A stretch of DNA of 64,000 nucleotides from contig CM053261.1 of NCBI GenBank assembly GCA_028583405.1, positions 14,624,783 through 14,688,782 on the forward strand, written 5' to 3'. This document shows, piece by piece, positions 35,821-50,800 of this stretch. This DNA comes from Pogonophryne albipinna (lineage: Eukaryota; Chordata; Actinopteri; Perciformes; Artedidraconidae). Made by a program: the position numbers and the translations under genes. A model generated the notes under the pieces. It ran no database searches and was not told the origin of the DNA. It saw only the letters and a list, made by a program, of their open reading frames with translations. Every line of letters starts with the position of its first letter. The first letter of the stretch is position 1.

Positions 35821-38800
35821 GTGTGTGAATATACATGGATACACACGCATTTCCTGACTGTATTCTTGTCTGGTGTCTCTTGACCCTGACTTTTTTATTT
35901 AAAAAAGTCTGTAAAATATCAGAAGCTTAGCCATGGTTACTCAGGATAATCCACACATTTAGCTGTTAGCTGTAACTACTTTCTACAGAATAAACTGCCT
36001 CTATGAAAACTATTGAAAGCAAATTGTTGTCTTTTGAAATGCGTTAAAGGAAGTTTTTAAAAGCCTGTGTGCACATTTTAACTTCCATTGACCTCCATTT
36101 TGAATTTGTGTTAAGTGTTGGATCAGCATCTGAAATCTTAAAGGGTCACTTCTGTATTTTTTTACCTAGACACTATTTTCCAATGTTTTTGTGTCACAGA
36201 CGGGATCCATTGTGTGCTTGGCTAAATAACAATGCTAACCTTTAACATTATCTGAGGTCTTGAGGAGAAAACTAAATATTAATAAAATAACAAACGGTCC
36301 TGTTTGACCCTGATACCAGTCTTGATGCCACTGCCATTAATCAGATTCGTTAGTAATTCTGCCCTTTAGTCAAAAGCTGATTAAATGTCTTTATAACTTA
36401 AGGTTTCAGTAAACATTGTATTTAATGTAAACATTTTGTAGAAAGTGGTGTTTACTTTGAGCTTAGAAGATTAACTTATTATTAGTAATATTTTGGGTAT
36501 TTTCAGAATAATTGGGGGATGTATATTCAGTCTGTATGAAGGGGATTACTGAGAAAATAAATGAAAACTTAAATCTGAAATGTTTTGAGCTATGCTAAAT
36601 GTTTGTACTCCTGATAATACTCTTACTTTGTTTTTATGACACTGTTTTGATTTGTCACGCAGGTTCCTATGTATGTGGGGTATGTGGGAAGAAGTACAAG
36701 TATTATAACTGCTTTCAGACACACGTCAGAGCACACAGAGGTAAGACACTTAAAACATATCTATTGTCTCAAAATAATAACAGACTGCTCGCTGTGTTTT
36801 TCCTCTTTTGACTGTATCGGCCTAAAATGATTCACTTCCTCTAAATGAGTCATACTTGTCCTGTTTTGGCTAGGAATTGTATTTGATTTATTTATTTTAG
36901 ATTTTTTGGCCTCTGCATTGATTTAATGTGAGATAACAATTTTACCACTGGTACAAAGCTGCGAGCAGATGTGAGCTCACATTCTTTATTCACAGATTTC
37001 TTTAAGACTGACTGTCCCCCCCCCCCTTCTTTTCCACTCTAGAATCAGATACCATGGTTGCAGATGGTCTACCCCAGACACCCAACAGTGAGTACACATT
37101 TGCACACCCAACCAGTGAACACAGAAGTTTAAAAGCACGTCAGCACAAGCTGTTTATTTCCTACCTGGCTCATTTAACACACATTATGTTTCACTAGATA
37201 TCTGTTATATTTTCATGAAACTGGATATAAACAATCCTCTACATCTTATAGCTGAAAATACCTCTGTCTCTATATGACTTAGCAGACTTAACGCCATATC
37301 ATTTACCCTCATTGTCCCCTTCCTCTCTCCCATCAGTCTTGTCTCCTCACTGTAGCCGCCTTCCTATAGGTGACATCCTAAAACCAGGTACCTATAAGGC
37401 AGCATCCAACTTTACCTCAACATTTCTGGCACAATGATGTAATGTGTGGACACAACGTTTTAAATATCACAATGTTCTCTGTCTGATAGCATCAGTTCCT
37501 CTTTAAGGGAGGATAACCTGAAACTGCTTATAAAGTAAATGTCGGCCTGCAGGTTGGGGGATGTTGCTCTTTTTATTCCATTGTATATTAGCTGCCAGAG
37601 CCTGTGTTTATCAGGCATCTTAAAACCACTCTCAGGATTCACGGTGAAAGTTTGATTAGGACTAAAAATACTCCTACCTCAGAGTAGTACTTGAGTTATT
37701 TATAAAGCATCCTACAGACACTCCCAGCAATCATTACATGAATGTGCACATCGCTTAAAGGAAGCAGTATACATGGCAGAGAGAAAAGAAAGAGCAGTCA
37801 TCCTGATGCAGATAGAACTCCAGTCCTTTTTTAACTGTATGAGGAAAACAAACAGTGTAACCAAAAGGCATGTGACTGTAATCGGCAGGTTAAAGAGGCT
37901 TCTTGGCAACAACAAACAACCCCTGATTAAATTCTTAGGAGGATGGAAAATGAATTGCATTTTTGGTTGACACTAAATATTTAAACTTTATATTTGAGAG
38001 TATTCACATGCCAATTTATAAGATTGTTTGAATACAACACAAACAAATGTCAGCAAGAAAAGACAAAACAAGCAGAGGCAAAGTATAATTTGCTTTATTA
38101 GCAATTAATTTAACAAACAGACTGATTTCTCTAGGAAGAATACAATTGGCGCTACATTTTGTTGTTCAAAACAATGTTAAAAGCTCAGGTTTAGGGCCTC
38201 ACAGCAAAGATATGGGATTATTGTAACCTTGACTTTAAGCCTGCTTAACACCACACCATTTTTTAATGATTGGTTACTATAGCAACATTCTCTGGATCAT
38301 TGCAAGTCTGCATTTTAAAACCAAATGAGGAAAATTAATCCAGGCATACAGATAATAAACTGAGATTTCCCAGTTAGTATGGCTATTAAAATATCCCTCT
38401 GTTGACGTGTGGGCATAAGAGCATTTTAAAAACAGGAGACAACACAGGCTGGAGTGTTGTGTAGGTTGAGGAGAGTATTTTAGGAGCACAGCTCAAACAA
38501 ACTTTGGGTAGATCTGACTAAGTGGGTGTTAGGACCAAAAACAGCCCTGCGTTTATAAAAAGAATCCAGGGGTTGGCGGGGTTGTGTAGCTTCAGGTACT
38601 TGTTAGAAATTAAATTGTGATGCAGGAAGTTGAGTTTGAGTTATGGATCATGTATCTATTTAAATCCCCAGACACCAGAACACTGAACGCTATATTACTT
38701 ATACTATTGGACAGGGTTTCAGTTTTCTCATATCTGGTTGTCCAATGCATTGATTTGCCAGATGTCATTGCATTTTGTATTTCAAATTAAAACCCTGTCA

Positions 38801-41800
38801 TATTGATTGTGAAACCATGTAAAATGGATTCTGCATTTTCAGTTTTGTTGATTATGCAGGCAGTGTGCAACTTAAACTTGAACATGAAAGTGCAAACTCT
38901 CCTTTTGCATTTGAATGTAAAATATGTGATGGTTTTAGCGTATCAAATGATAGTGAATTTTAAATGTCAGTTTGCATTTTCATTTGAATAATTGCAGGAC
39001 TCTCCTAGGCTTGTTTTCTTAAAAGCAGTGGGCAATTTACAACATCCAATTGCTTGCATTTGAATGAAATACCCATATCAAAGGACGTTCAAGGTTGACA
39101 TATCTTCTGCTTTGAGCTTGTTTTTTTTAAGGGCCTCTTAAAAAGCCACAGAGGAAAAAAAGTATGTTGGGATCAGAGTAGGCTTGTTTTTGTCACATAA
39201 CTATCTGTTGTAATAACCACTGCACAGCAACATCAATTTTAAGACACAAGCCCAACCTGCCAACATCATGCATCCATAACCAATTATCTATGTTGTATGA
39301 CAGTGGCGAACCGTCAGGGCCTTCAAGGTATTCAGAGAATACCCTGGAACACTCAGATAAAACAAACAAAAAAATCGATTTAATTATATAAATAAAATGT
39401 ATATAAAATGAATAAATGAGAATCGTATCAATCAATGTTTATTTATATAGCCCAATATCACAAATGTTACATTTGTCTCAGTGGACTTCACAGTGTGTAC
39501 AGAATATCAGTATGACAATACGACACCCTCTGTCCTTAGACCCTCACATCGTACAAGGAAAAACTTCCGGAGAAAACCCACAGTTTAAAGGAAAAATGGG
39601 AGAAACCTCAGGGAGAGCAACAGAGGAGGGATCCCTCTCCCAGGACGGACAGACGTGCAATAGATGCCATTTGTAAATTGAAAAGATAATACATTTGCAA
39701 CATAGGTAGTCCAAATGTTTGGAAATGCATGTGTGTATGTTGATCTGTAATATTACAGTGTTACGTTGATTTGTTTGTCCTTCTCGGACCATGCACTACA
39801 CATTTCAGTGATTTTGTGTTAGAAAAGGAAGCAACTAATCAGATCTTGTTCTGGGTCTCTGGGTAGAATATCCTTCAACCAAGGTATTCTACATCCTTTA
39901 TCGAATGCCCTGGCCGTTGCACTGAATGAGAGCGTACGTTTGGACGGACAGTTTGATCAACCAATCATATATTGATTTGTAGCTAATGGGCATATTCTTT
40001 CAGAGTTTCCCTCGGTTACAAACGGAGGGGGCGGTTTGGGAATGGGCCTTAGTGTATTTAATTTTGCTCCACTCAACGTTCCGTCACAGCGGCGCGTGTT
40101 CTCCGTCAGCAGCAGCTCTCTCTCGCGTCCGGTTATACTTCACTCGCGTTTATGTCCAAATCTAGATAGTTCTAGTTAATTATATGACTGCCTGCTTATC
40201 AAAGGACACCTAAACAATAAGCGTTGCTTGGCAATGGTGTGTGGTCGCAAAGTATAGCGCAGCATTATGCATATGTTTATATGAGGGGTCAAAATCCCAT
40301 GCTCATAAAATGCTCATATATTTGATTCTCTTCATTCCCCACGCTCCAAATTAAATAAATAAATATACCAATTTTAGGAAAAGTAAGGAAGTTTGAGCAG
40401 TGTGGGTTTTACACACCGGCGGCGGGGGGTGTGTGCGAGTGTCTACAGAAGGTCCAGTTGTGATGGACACGGTTCGCCACTGTTGTATGATTTACTCAGA
40501 ATGTGTCCTCCTCACATATGCTTGGAGCAATCAGGTTATGTTGGCTTTAATTACACTGACAAATGCCAGGAACCCACTAATTTGTTGAAAATTGTTTCAA
40601 TCATGTCAGTTGGTGGCAAAATGAAAGAATATGTGTTGGAGCCTTGAGGTGTTATACATGCAATTACAGTTTGGCACCCTAATAATCGCTTTTGTAGCTG
40701 TGTTAACAATCAAGCATAAACTGCTCGGACGCTTTTTCTGTGAAGTTAGGAAACGGGTTATTTTTAAATCATCTGTTTTTTGTTTTATGCCCCTTGTATC
40801 ACATGCCTAGAGCAGCCACTTACTAGGTTTCCAAAATATTTTTACAGCACCAATTTGGATTGTGACCTTTTTTTAATCTTTGAAATATAAATACAGAGCA
40901 GAATATGTTATTTTCTGCTGTAATGTATTTTGAAGAGTTTAAAGGCATCTTTGTAACACCCCTAGGAATTCACCAAAGGATCCTGCTGATTGAATTAACA
41001 GTGTCAGAATGAAGTGGAGAGAAATTCAGAAGTTATCATTCTGCTGCTAAATGATAAACCATTTGTCACATGGGTGTGTAAGGTGAGGGGCTTCTGCTGG
41101 GGCAACATAAGTCAGACATATTAAGGAGCAAAGACAAAATTAGAAACAACCAGAGAATGGAAGATTTGTCTTACAGTTTCTGTATGCCGTGCTGTTTACA
41201 CAACAGTTTGGCCTCAGACAGGCCTACGCTGTGGTGTGCCAAGATGCACTTAAAGTGTTCTTAATTCTCAACAGCCACTTGGCTGCACAATGCTTCCCAC
41301 TGCAACACAATTAGCAATAGCAGAACAATTAACCTGCTTCCCTTTTGTCCTTTCACTCTCTTAGACGTCTACAGACATGTCATGGAATGGCTGCACAAGT
41401 TGTAAACAAGGAGCAACATAAAAAATACACCTGGGTCAAAACACCATTTTTAATTTTAGTGTTCTTGATCAAAAATCATCATCTAAAACAAATCTAAAGA
41501 GAAAGACAATTACCCATTTAATTCTTAAGCACTCTACTTTATATTCTACTGAACACCATTTGAATTTAATTCTAATTTAAAATGCCGCATTAAACTAATT
41601 TGCATTGTTTTGCATACACGGATAAATATTTTTTTGTTTTGTTTGTGTGAAGGTGTCACTCTTATAAATAATCAAATCATTATTACCTTTTCTATCACTT
41701 TCCCCCCAGGGATTCATCTGCCTATTTGTCCTGTTATTCTAATCTCCTCTAGCCTCCCTCTGTGTGTCAGCCCCAATGTAATCAAGGATATCCAATCAAT

Positions 41801-44800
41801 GTATTTCAATCACATTTGTTAAGTCATTCATCATTTCTAATGCACCATGACTAAAAACAGGACTCATTTTCTAAGGCAGAATGCAATAAGATGTTCAACC
41901 GGATCTCTATACATTTAGATGAATGTGTTCTTACTTAAAATGTAGTCACTGAAATGGCTCCTTCAATCTTGTCATTTTTTACCTTTGCACTGTCCTCTGT
42001 ACTGTAAACTTTACACCAAAGCAAAGTATCTCTACTATAATAAGGTTATTATTTACCCAGTTTCCAAACATACTGGTTGTCCGTAATATCCATCCTTATA
42101 AACAATGTTGTTTTTCTCTATATTTTTATCTGCAGATAGCTTCCGTTACTCCTGTGACATCTGTGGCAAGAAGTATAAATACTACAGCTGCTTCCAGGAG
42201 CACCGTGACCTGCATGCAGTCGATGGTAACTAGGAGTTTTTGGACACTTAGCATGGCAATTTATTTTTTCTTTGACAACCCCAAGACTTGATCTGGAAAA
42301 CCATTTAGAAGAGAACTTTCCATTTCACACGGTCACCAGAGTCTCTACTTCCTGCAGCAGCAACAAAAGCTGAGTAGCATAGTAAGGAGGAGTAGTATAC
42401 AAAAACAGGGGGATTTTTTGCTAATAAAGAAAGAATAGACTATCAAATTAGCACAAAAATCAGACTCTAATAATGGTCTGTTTCATATAAAGCTTATTTC
42501 AAACTGACTAGTTGAGGTAAATAAAGTCCTATATTTCAGAATTTACTGTAATAAAAAAAAAAAAAGAAACTCAATAATTTAAACTTCTTACTCGCACTTG
42601 AGTTCAGAGTAGGATACCCCTTGCTACTCTCTTAGAAAAATCTAATCTCCCATTCTTCCTCCTCTCCCTCGCCCTCCTCTCTCAGATCCTTATGAACAGG
42701 TAGTGTTACCTGTGGACAGCCTTAAAGAGGAGGAGCCAGTTGAACCCTACCAGAAAATCGGACCAAGTAAGACTGTTTGATGCACTTACAGTAGTTAATT
42801 CCACATATATACCAGCGCAGGTGAAGGTTGCAAAGTGGTCTATACATACAGTAGCTTAGGCACCACATTGCTGATTGCACATTTTAAGTTGTTATACCCT
42901 CCAGAAGGAATAGATTAAATTGGGATCATTTGTAACTGTAACCAATTTGTCTACGTTATATTTAAATGATTATTTTAGAGAGGCAAATCGGACATATTTG
43001 CTCAGGGGGCATTACAACTCTAACTTGATTTGTAGGTTCTTCCGTCATTCCTCAAATTATTTTTAACATGGCGTACATTTGACAGCTTGATTAGTCCACC
43101 TGTGTCCAGTTCAGCACATTGGGCACAGTTTGTACTAAACATTACATTACATTAATGTAAACGACCTTAGCCAATAACACATATGAGCTAACTCCACACT
43201 GGAAAGGTTTCAGAACATGAGTCCAAAAGTCCTCCTTCGCAGGGGAAAAAGCACTCGCCCACCTCCGCAGAGACTGCGGGTCGGACCGACGGCAGCGGGT
43301 GTCCCTTCAAACTCAATTGGCAGTGTACGCAGGTGGGAAGCCTGCACTTGTCACTGCACTAATGACTTCTACTGATTGGGGGATAGGGAAAGGCTCAGCA
43401 CACTTTGCAGGAGACCCCTGTGTTTTTATTTACTTTAATATGGAAAAATTGCTAAAAGTAAGATTTGAACTGGAAAAGATACAATTTTTAGAATCACCAG
43501 CCTCGTCTTCTCCACTCTATTAGGACCTCTTGTTTTCTGCTTCATCCCAGTGAAAAAACACCTGATTAACAAAGTGATTCTGTTTCTTTTAGTTGTATTT
43601 AATTTAACACAATTAATCTCCCACACTTCACCTCAATTGATATACAGGTTTTACCCCGGTTTGATTCTGTGTTCTCTTTTTTGCAGAAACTGGGAGCTAT
43701 GTCTGCGAGTTCTGCGGGAAGCAGTACAAGTACTTCAACCCATACCAGGAGCACGTCGCTCTGCACACACCGATGAGTAAGCCTGTTTAATTATTGCTTG
43801 AAGCCACAACATAAAGGAAAATCTCTCCTTTTTTGTATTTCTGTTGGTGTCTACAAATATATCATCATAAAGAAATAAATCGTGGAGGTACTGCCAACAT
43901 CTTAATGCTATGTTTTTATGTTTACAATGTTAAGGTATTGTGAAGAAAACAACAGTATTGTCAGATTGGATGTCAAAGGTCTAAGTTGGAGCATTGCACT
44001 GTAATTTAGTGGGAATGCTGATACAGCATTCCAACTATCTGTTCTTCTACGCACAAATTCTTTATTATTATTATTCCGCAGGGATTTTTCACCTCTTCTC
44101 CTCCCGCATTGAACATCGCAGAATCTCCGTTCAAACATCAAAACGTTCAGCTCGGTCGGGAATCGATGGCTATTACTTTTATCATTCATAACTTTCATAA
44201 TTCCAGAGATACATCCCATAATTCATCACATTTTTAACATGGAAGTCAATGAAGAAATTCTTCAGACTTCAACAAATCTTCATGCGACTTCAACTGCTAA
44301 CTGTTCCTTCATACTTTCACTCAGAAACCTAATTCCAACTTTAAAATGTTACACATCTTTTGACATTATTAGTGTAACACAACTTTTAAATCTGATTCTT
44401 ACTTTTAGAGATATTAAACATTGTTCAGACCTTGGTAAAGAGGCCTTCTTCAGATTTTAACATTAACTAGAGTGTGTGATGTCACAGCTAGAGTGTAGGA
44501 AATTTGCCTTCATATTTCTTTTTAAAAACTGCCATAATTCCCAAACCCTACATTCGTGAGACATGATTTTTCATGACAAACGTAGGAAAAAATTGCGTAG
44601 CTTGAAAAATGACAAATAATTAAGCAAAAAATAATAATTAAACAAAATGCCTCTTGAGGGCATGAAGTGACAACAACTTTCAACATGTCTCCATTAAAGC
44701 CCATTGTAATTTCAGGCTGATATTTCCTCACAGCAGCAGCCGCACACCTTTAGTTAAACTGCCAAAAAGGCCACATTATTGACCCGAAAGTACACAAAAA

Positions 44801-47800
44801 GCACACTTCAGATGCTCAAGGTCCTTGAGATGCTTCACGCTTTGAAATTTCACCGATATCTGTTACGGTTCTTCAACAAAACGTTCACATTTAAGAGGTT
44901 TATCTCATTCAGAACAATGGAAACCTTTGATCTCTGGACACCTCGTTAGCTCAAATATAAACACCTGTGTCATGGAACACGATGATGTCATCACTCTAAC
45001 TGACATGCTCAGAGCAGCAGACTTCAGATAATGGTTAATGGTCCTGCCCTCAACAGCTCTACGTCAATTATGGGGTGTCATCATATGCCGTTTCCATGGA
45101 AACGCATCCCTCGCCATAAAACACGATGTCGCTATACATTAACTTCTATGAACATTTTCAAAAAGTGCTCAAACTTCACATGTGTGCTAACAGTCCAGCC
45201 GTGAAGACATCTACGGGACAGTTTTGAGATTTCTTCAAATGCCGTTGCCATGGCAACACAATGCTCGCCACGAAACACGGTTTTCTCATAACTTCAGTGA
45301 AAATGCTCCAAACGGCCCAAAGCTTCACAGGTTTGGTAACGATGCAGCCATCAACGCATCTAAGCGTATTATGGGGTGTCATCAAATGCCGTTGCCATGG
45401 CGACAGACCACTCACCATGAAACACGATGTCGCTGTAAGTCCAATCGACACAGTCCAATCGTCCCCCAATCTTCACTTGTATATCACCGGTCCATGCCTC
45501 AACAGCTCTACGCCAAATCTGAGATCTCACCATATGCCGTTTCCATGGAAACGCATCCCTCGCCATAAAAGACAATGTCGCTTTACATTAACTCCTATGA
45601 AAATTTCGAAAAGTGCTCAAACTTCACATGTGTGCTAACAGTCCAGGTGTGACAACATCTACGTGAGAGTTTTGAGATTTCTACAAATGCCATTGCCATA
45701 GTAACACAAGGCTCGCCATGAAACACGTTTTTCTCATAACTTCAGTGAAAATGCTCCAAACGGCCCAAAACTTCACAGGTTTGGTAACGATGCAGCCATC
45801 AACGCATCTAAGCGTATTATGGGATGTCATCAAATGCCGATGGCGACAGATCATTCGCCATCAAGTTAGTTCAAAAGTTTGCAGTTCAAATATTCTGCTG
45901 CTTTTCGAAGCCTTTTTACTTTCTTTTCTTCTCTTATCACACATTCAAGCCCCCAGTGTTCATGTATCATTTCAATCTAAATTCTTCACTTTTTTCTTAC
46001 ACATTACATTTCAGCATAGAAGTTTAGCGTCAGCGTTTCAGCATAAAGCATTCCCACTAGCAATTTCTTCAGGAATTGCATTCTCTAGTTGATTCTGAAA
46101 TCTTATCTTCTAGGCGCCTTTGATCTGAAGACATCTCGGGTACAGGAATGTGGTAGCATGGATATGAGTAAATTTGCCCCCAGCCAAACTGGTAAGATAA
46201 AACGTAAGTATTCTACTTTTATAATCCTACATTTTCCAGTGGATTTGTTGATTGATGGTATAATGTAAAGCAAAACGTTCAGGCCTCATTAGCTCATAAT
46301 CCAAATGCTTATTCTTTTCATGCACGCAAACAAACACACTTAAAAGCACACAGTCGTTTCGTGCTCTGGATGGTGACTAAATGAAATTGTTAGTAATGTG
46401 TATAGCAGTATGCTTTTTCTAACTTTTACCCCCTCATTATGCGTACACTTCATATACATAACATTTATTTGTGCTTATGTAGAACTTAAATGCTTTTAAT
46501 TGGCTGACATTGTCAACTTGACAAATTGTTACATTGTTGGAAATGAGTCGGGGTCAAAAATGAGATTTGATGTTGATAAAATGGGAAAACAACCTAGGGA
46601 AGTTGATCAGAAACTAAACCCCTATTGCCTGCACTGTTGAATAATGTATTTTTAAAATGACAGTGTGACTCCCGCCCACACGACCACAGAATGGCAGTCA
46701 GTGGGTTCACTCAGATATTGACGGCTGGGTTTGAGGGCAGGGACAGTCACAACAATATCGCAGTCCTGCTGAGAGGGTTTGATCGAAATTCATATAAGGC
46801 TCACTACGGCTGAATTATGTTAAACCTGAAGCAGTGGAGAACTGATGAACATAGGATCTGCTGTAAAGTTCTGGGTCACCTTGCCAGTGTATTTGTGGTA
46901 ACTCTGCTGCAAAGTGTTGGCCTCTAGGGAATGGTTAATTACACTTTTAGAAGATTGGACATTAAAAAAAATGATAACTCCTTTTTTAATTACCACAAGC
47001 ACCTTAACACATTAAAAATGATGTTCAAAAACAATTCATCAATGTAATACAGGTCCGCACAGATTTTCAATTACAGCAAGCGTTTGTCTTTAAGCTTTTT
47101 TTTCAGAAAGATTTACAAACCAAATAAAACCTCAATTAAATACTTTTTGTTTACTTTTAGCAACATCCCAGACTAAGATCTGCATTGTTATATATAAAAA
47201 ATTCCACATATAGTCTTTCTTCAACATTGTAGGCAATTTTAGCTCCATATCTCCACCAACATTAGTTTCCTACTGTCATATTGTATAGATTTTCTTCCAA
47301 GTGGTGCTACATTTTGTGTTACATGACCCCCCCCCCTTCCATCTTTCTGCGCTCTGCCATAAAGAACTATTTAAAGCATGGCACACACATCTAAGAAGTG
47401 GGTCAAAAAGATGGATTGAAGAGGAGGAATTAAAACCATATTTAAATATAATGCGGACATTTGGATCCTTTTGTCAAGGCTGTTAGTGTGATTGATTTGA
47501 ATGCCCCAAACTAAAACTGAGATTAATAAATTGCATGTCATTCACTTTTGCTCCGTATTAACTTTTGTGCTGGTTTAAATAGTTGATTAAGAATATTATC
47601 CACATTTTTACAGCATGGGCATTTCACTCAGTGTTTCTCCTTTTTGTTTTTACTTACAGACATTCCATTCAGGCGGAAACTGGAAAGTGCAATTCAGTCT
47701 AGTCTGGTCGACACAAACAGTTCGCAGAATTCAAGCGGTGAGCACTGACGCACTCATTTTATCTGGAGGTGTGTGTATTTGGGTGGAAATGTATAATTTC

Positions 47801-50800
47801 TGCTCAAACAGTAAAAGGTATTTTCAGTCCTGCTAAAAGCAGGTATATATGTGTGTGTCAGTATAGATAGAAACAGTGCTTCTGCAGACATTGTTTTGTT
47901 TGCTCATAATGCCCGGGCTGAAAATGGAGATGGAGGGGGAGTAGACGGTGTAAAGAGGTTTATGTGACCTACCTTGCCTCAATTGTGACGATATAAAACA
48001 TGAACTCTATCATTATTATTTGTATTATTCCGCTCCACACTCACACAATTACAATTGAGACCTTGTTGAATACCATGCTTCTCTCACACTAACATTCAAG
48101 TGCAGTCATTTTAATAAAGGGACTCAGAAGCCCTAAAAAACACGCTTCTTTCTTTGAGCAATGCTTTCCTACAAAAACACAACATCTTCTACAAAAGTCG
48201 CAAAAGTCTTGTATGTTTCTCATTAGAGTTTTCTGTCTGTTCTGTTTTGTCTTTGCTAAAAAGAAATTCAGTTTGAATGGCGCTGGAATCAATCAATACA
48301 TCCTTGGGATCGATGCAGTATTAAAATTGCTTGTATAAGGTTTACATAACCATCAGTCACTGATAAAAAATTCTGTAAGGTGTTGTCATGTTTGGAACAA
48401 ATCAATGGAAATATATTTTTTAAATGTTTCCTTTTTTTTTTTTTTTTTAAAGACTGACAAAGGGAAAAGCGTGATTTAATTAATAAATAAAATAAAAGAT
48501 GGAGAACGTCCTGTCTGTAGTCTTATCTCCCTCCCTCTTGTCTTGTCCACAGGAACTCCGAGCCCTCTGGTGGCCAGCGTCTTCTCTACAAGCCAGAGTG
48601 AGTCCAATCCCACCTACCTGCTCACCGCAGAACATTCATTCTACTTTCTCATTTCACCTTTTCTTTTTCCTGCATGCTTTGATTTTTTGAGGCGCCAATT
48701 GTTTCTCTATAATCCATTGTGATTGAACAGTTTTTCTGCATTTAGCTTCATGATTGTTAGGCAGAACTTTAAAGCCATATTGTAAATCTGAATTGAATTC
48801 GGACCTACCTTTGTCTTAAATTTACAACTACAACTAAGCATTGGCTGAATTAAACTGGTACATGGTTTGTTTTGGTGGACAAAGATGGCTGGAAAAGCTG
48901 TTTCAACTCATTTGCTGTACATCTTGTATTTTAACATGTTAACTATGTGTTTATTATGTTTGTTGTTGTTTATGGAAAAGGATTTTCAAACCAAGGACTT
49001 TGAGATTAGATGACCAGCACTTAAGTCCCCACATTGGCGCCCGACATACACATTATAAACGTTGCTTTTTATTTTTATTATTTGCAAAGTAACATACAAA
49101 TTGGATCAAATTTGTTTTAAATGCTGCTGCACATTGAGTCACTTTAGGCTATAAAAATCACAAAAGCATGGATAAGTGAGGCTAGAATGTGGACGGATGC
49201 ACAGTGTATTCATTTGTCCCTCCACCAAAGCGTCAATGCACTTGTGGCCCTTGTGATTTTTTAGAACCCTACACTTGTGGTGCCTGTGGCATCCAGTTCC
49301 AGTTCTACAACAACCTGCTGGAGCACATGCAGTCCCACGCTGGTGAGTCCACCACTACAGATGCATGTTAAGCTCAACAGTGAAACAAAAACAGAATGTG
49401 AACACACCCCCAGTGGCTGCAGTGCATGTCTGTATGATCACACATAATACTTAATTGCGAATTGAGTCATAGTCGTTTAAACCTTGAGAATGTAGCATTT
49501 GTTTTTAATGTTCCAAGAAATATATTGTTATAATCACGGTTGTTGCAGATCTGGTTCTGGGCTGGCTGAATATGACGCTCTTATGTTTTGTTACAAAAGC
49601 TCTAGTGCATCATACATGTCCCCATTGATATACACAGCATTATCTTTTATTAAGTATCCTTTAGTACATACAATGTCAAAAATAAAGACTAATTCCAAAC
49701 TTAGGCAAACACACCCCAAAGTCATGACAAAATGACTTTAGAGGCTTCTCAATTCTTAAATTTCCCCTCCTCGACTCCTATCCTCGTGAGTTAGTCCCAC
49801 CCACAGGAGATGCGAGTGGAGGACTGACGGCCTGTCCACACAGTGGCTTTGGAAAAAGCTTGCCGGCGGGCGTGTCTGAAGCTCGACCAACAACCAAGCA
49901 CATGAATCTCCCGCCCCTGACACACAAGCAGCGGTTTGATTGGCTAGAGCTTGTACTGGCATATGATTTGATTGGCTGACGCTTCCACCGAAAGCTTCAG
50001 AGGCTTCAAAAGTTGAACATTGCTCAACTTTTGCAGCCTGAAACGCCAGGAAAGCTCCGCTCTGCTTCCCACAATGCAGTTCGGCGAAAAGTGACGTCGC
50101 CCCATTCAAAGTGAATGGGCAGAAGCGTTGGAAGAAGCTTCCAACGCCGCTGTGTGGACGGGCCGTAAGGAGGGGAACCGAGGAGAGAGGAGGGGAAGCA
50201 GCAGGCGGTTAGAGAAATGAGAACTCCTCTCCTCTGAGCGGTCATTTTAAAGAGACGCCCATTAATGATGACAGGAGGCACAGCAGCCCTCTGTCTGATG
50301 GACAGATGTGTTCATGACGACTTATATATTTACTTTTAATTAATTGACAGTGCGGTATAATGAGACAATAACAGGCTACAGATGCGGACATATACACACA
50401 CATATTTATATAAATATATACAATTTCAGAATCAAACAAGTATGAGAGCACTCTCATAATAATGTAACACAATCAGAAACTGGATATATCCCCCCCCCCC
50501 TCTCTCTGGTCGCTGAAATGGGGAATTGAAATTACGGGCCAAAAGTTTTATTTACAAGTATTAAAAGTAAGCATAGGACACCAAACCAACTGAGACCCGT
50601 CTGTCTGCCGCATCAACACACTGTACAACACACACACATCTACACACTGTACCACACACACACACATCTACACACTGTACAACACGCACCTACACACCAC
50701 ACACACCTACAGCTCCTAAAGCATAATCAGGCTACAGCCGTTGTGTATTTTATTATGTGAAGCACTAAATGGTCTTAGAAAAATATCGACTCTTTGTTTG

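Noticed and set aside
43200..43400. SINE with a tRNA-like head
   Set aside because: GC-rich and possibly repetitive, but no A and B box pair or 3' tail could be identified.
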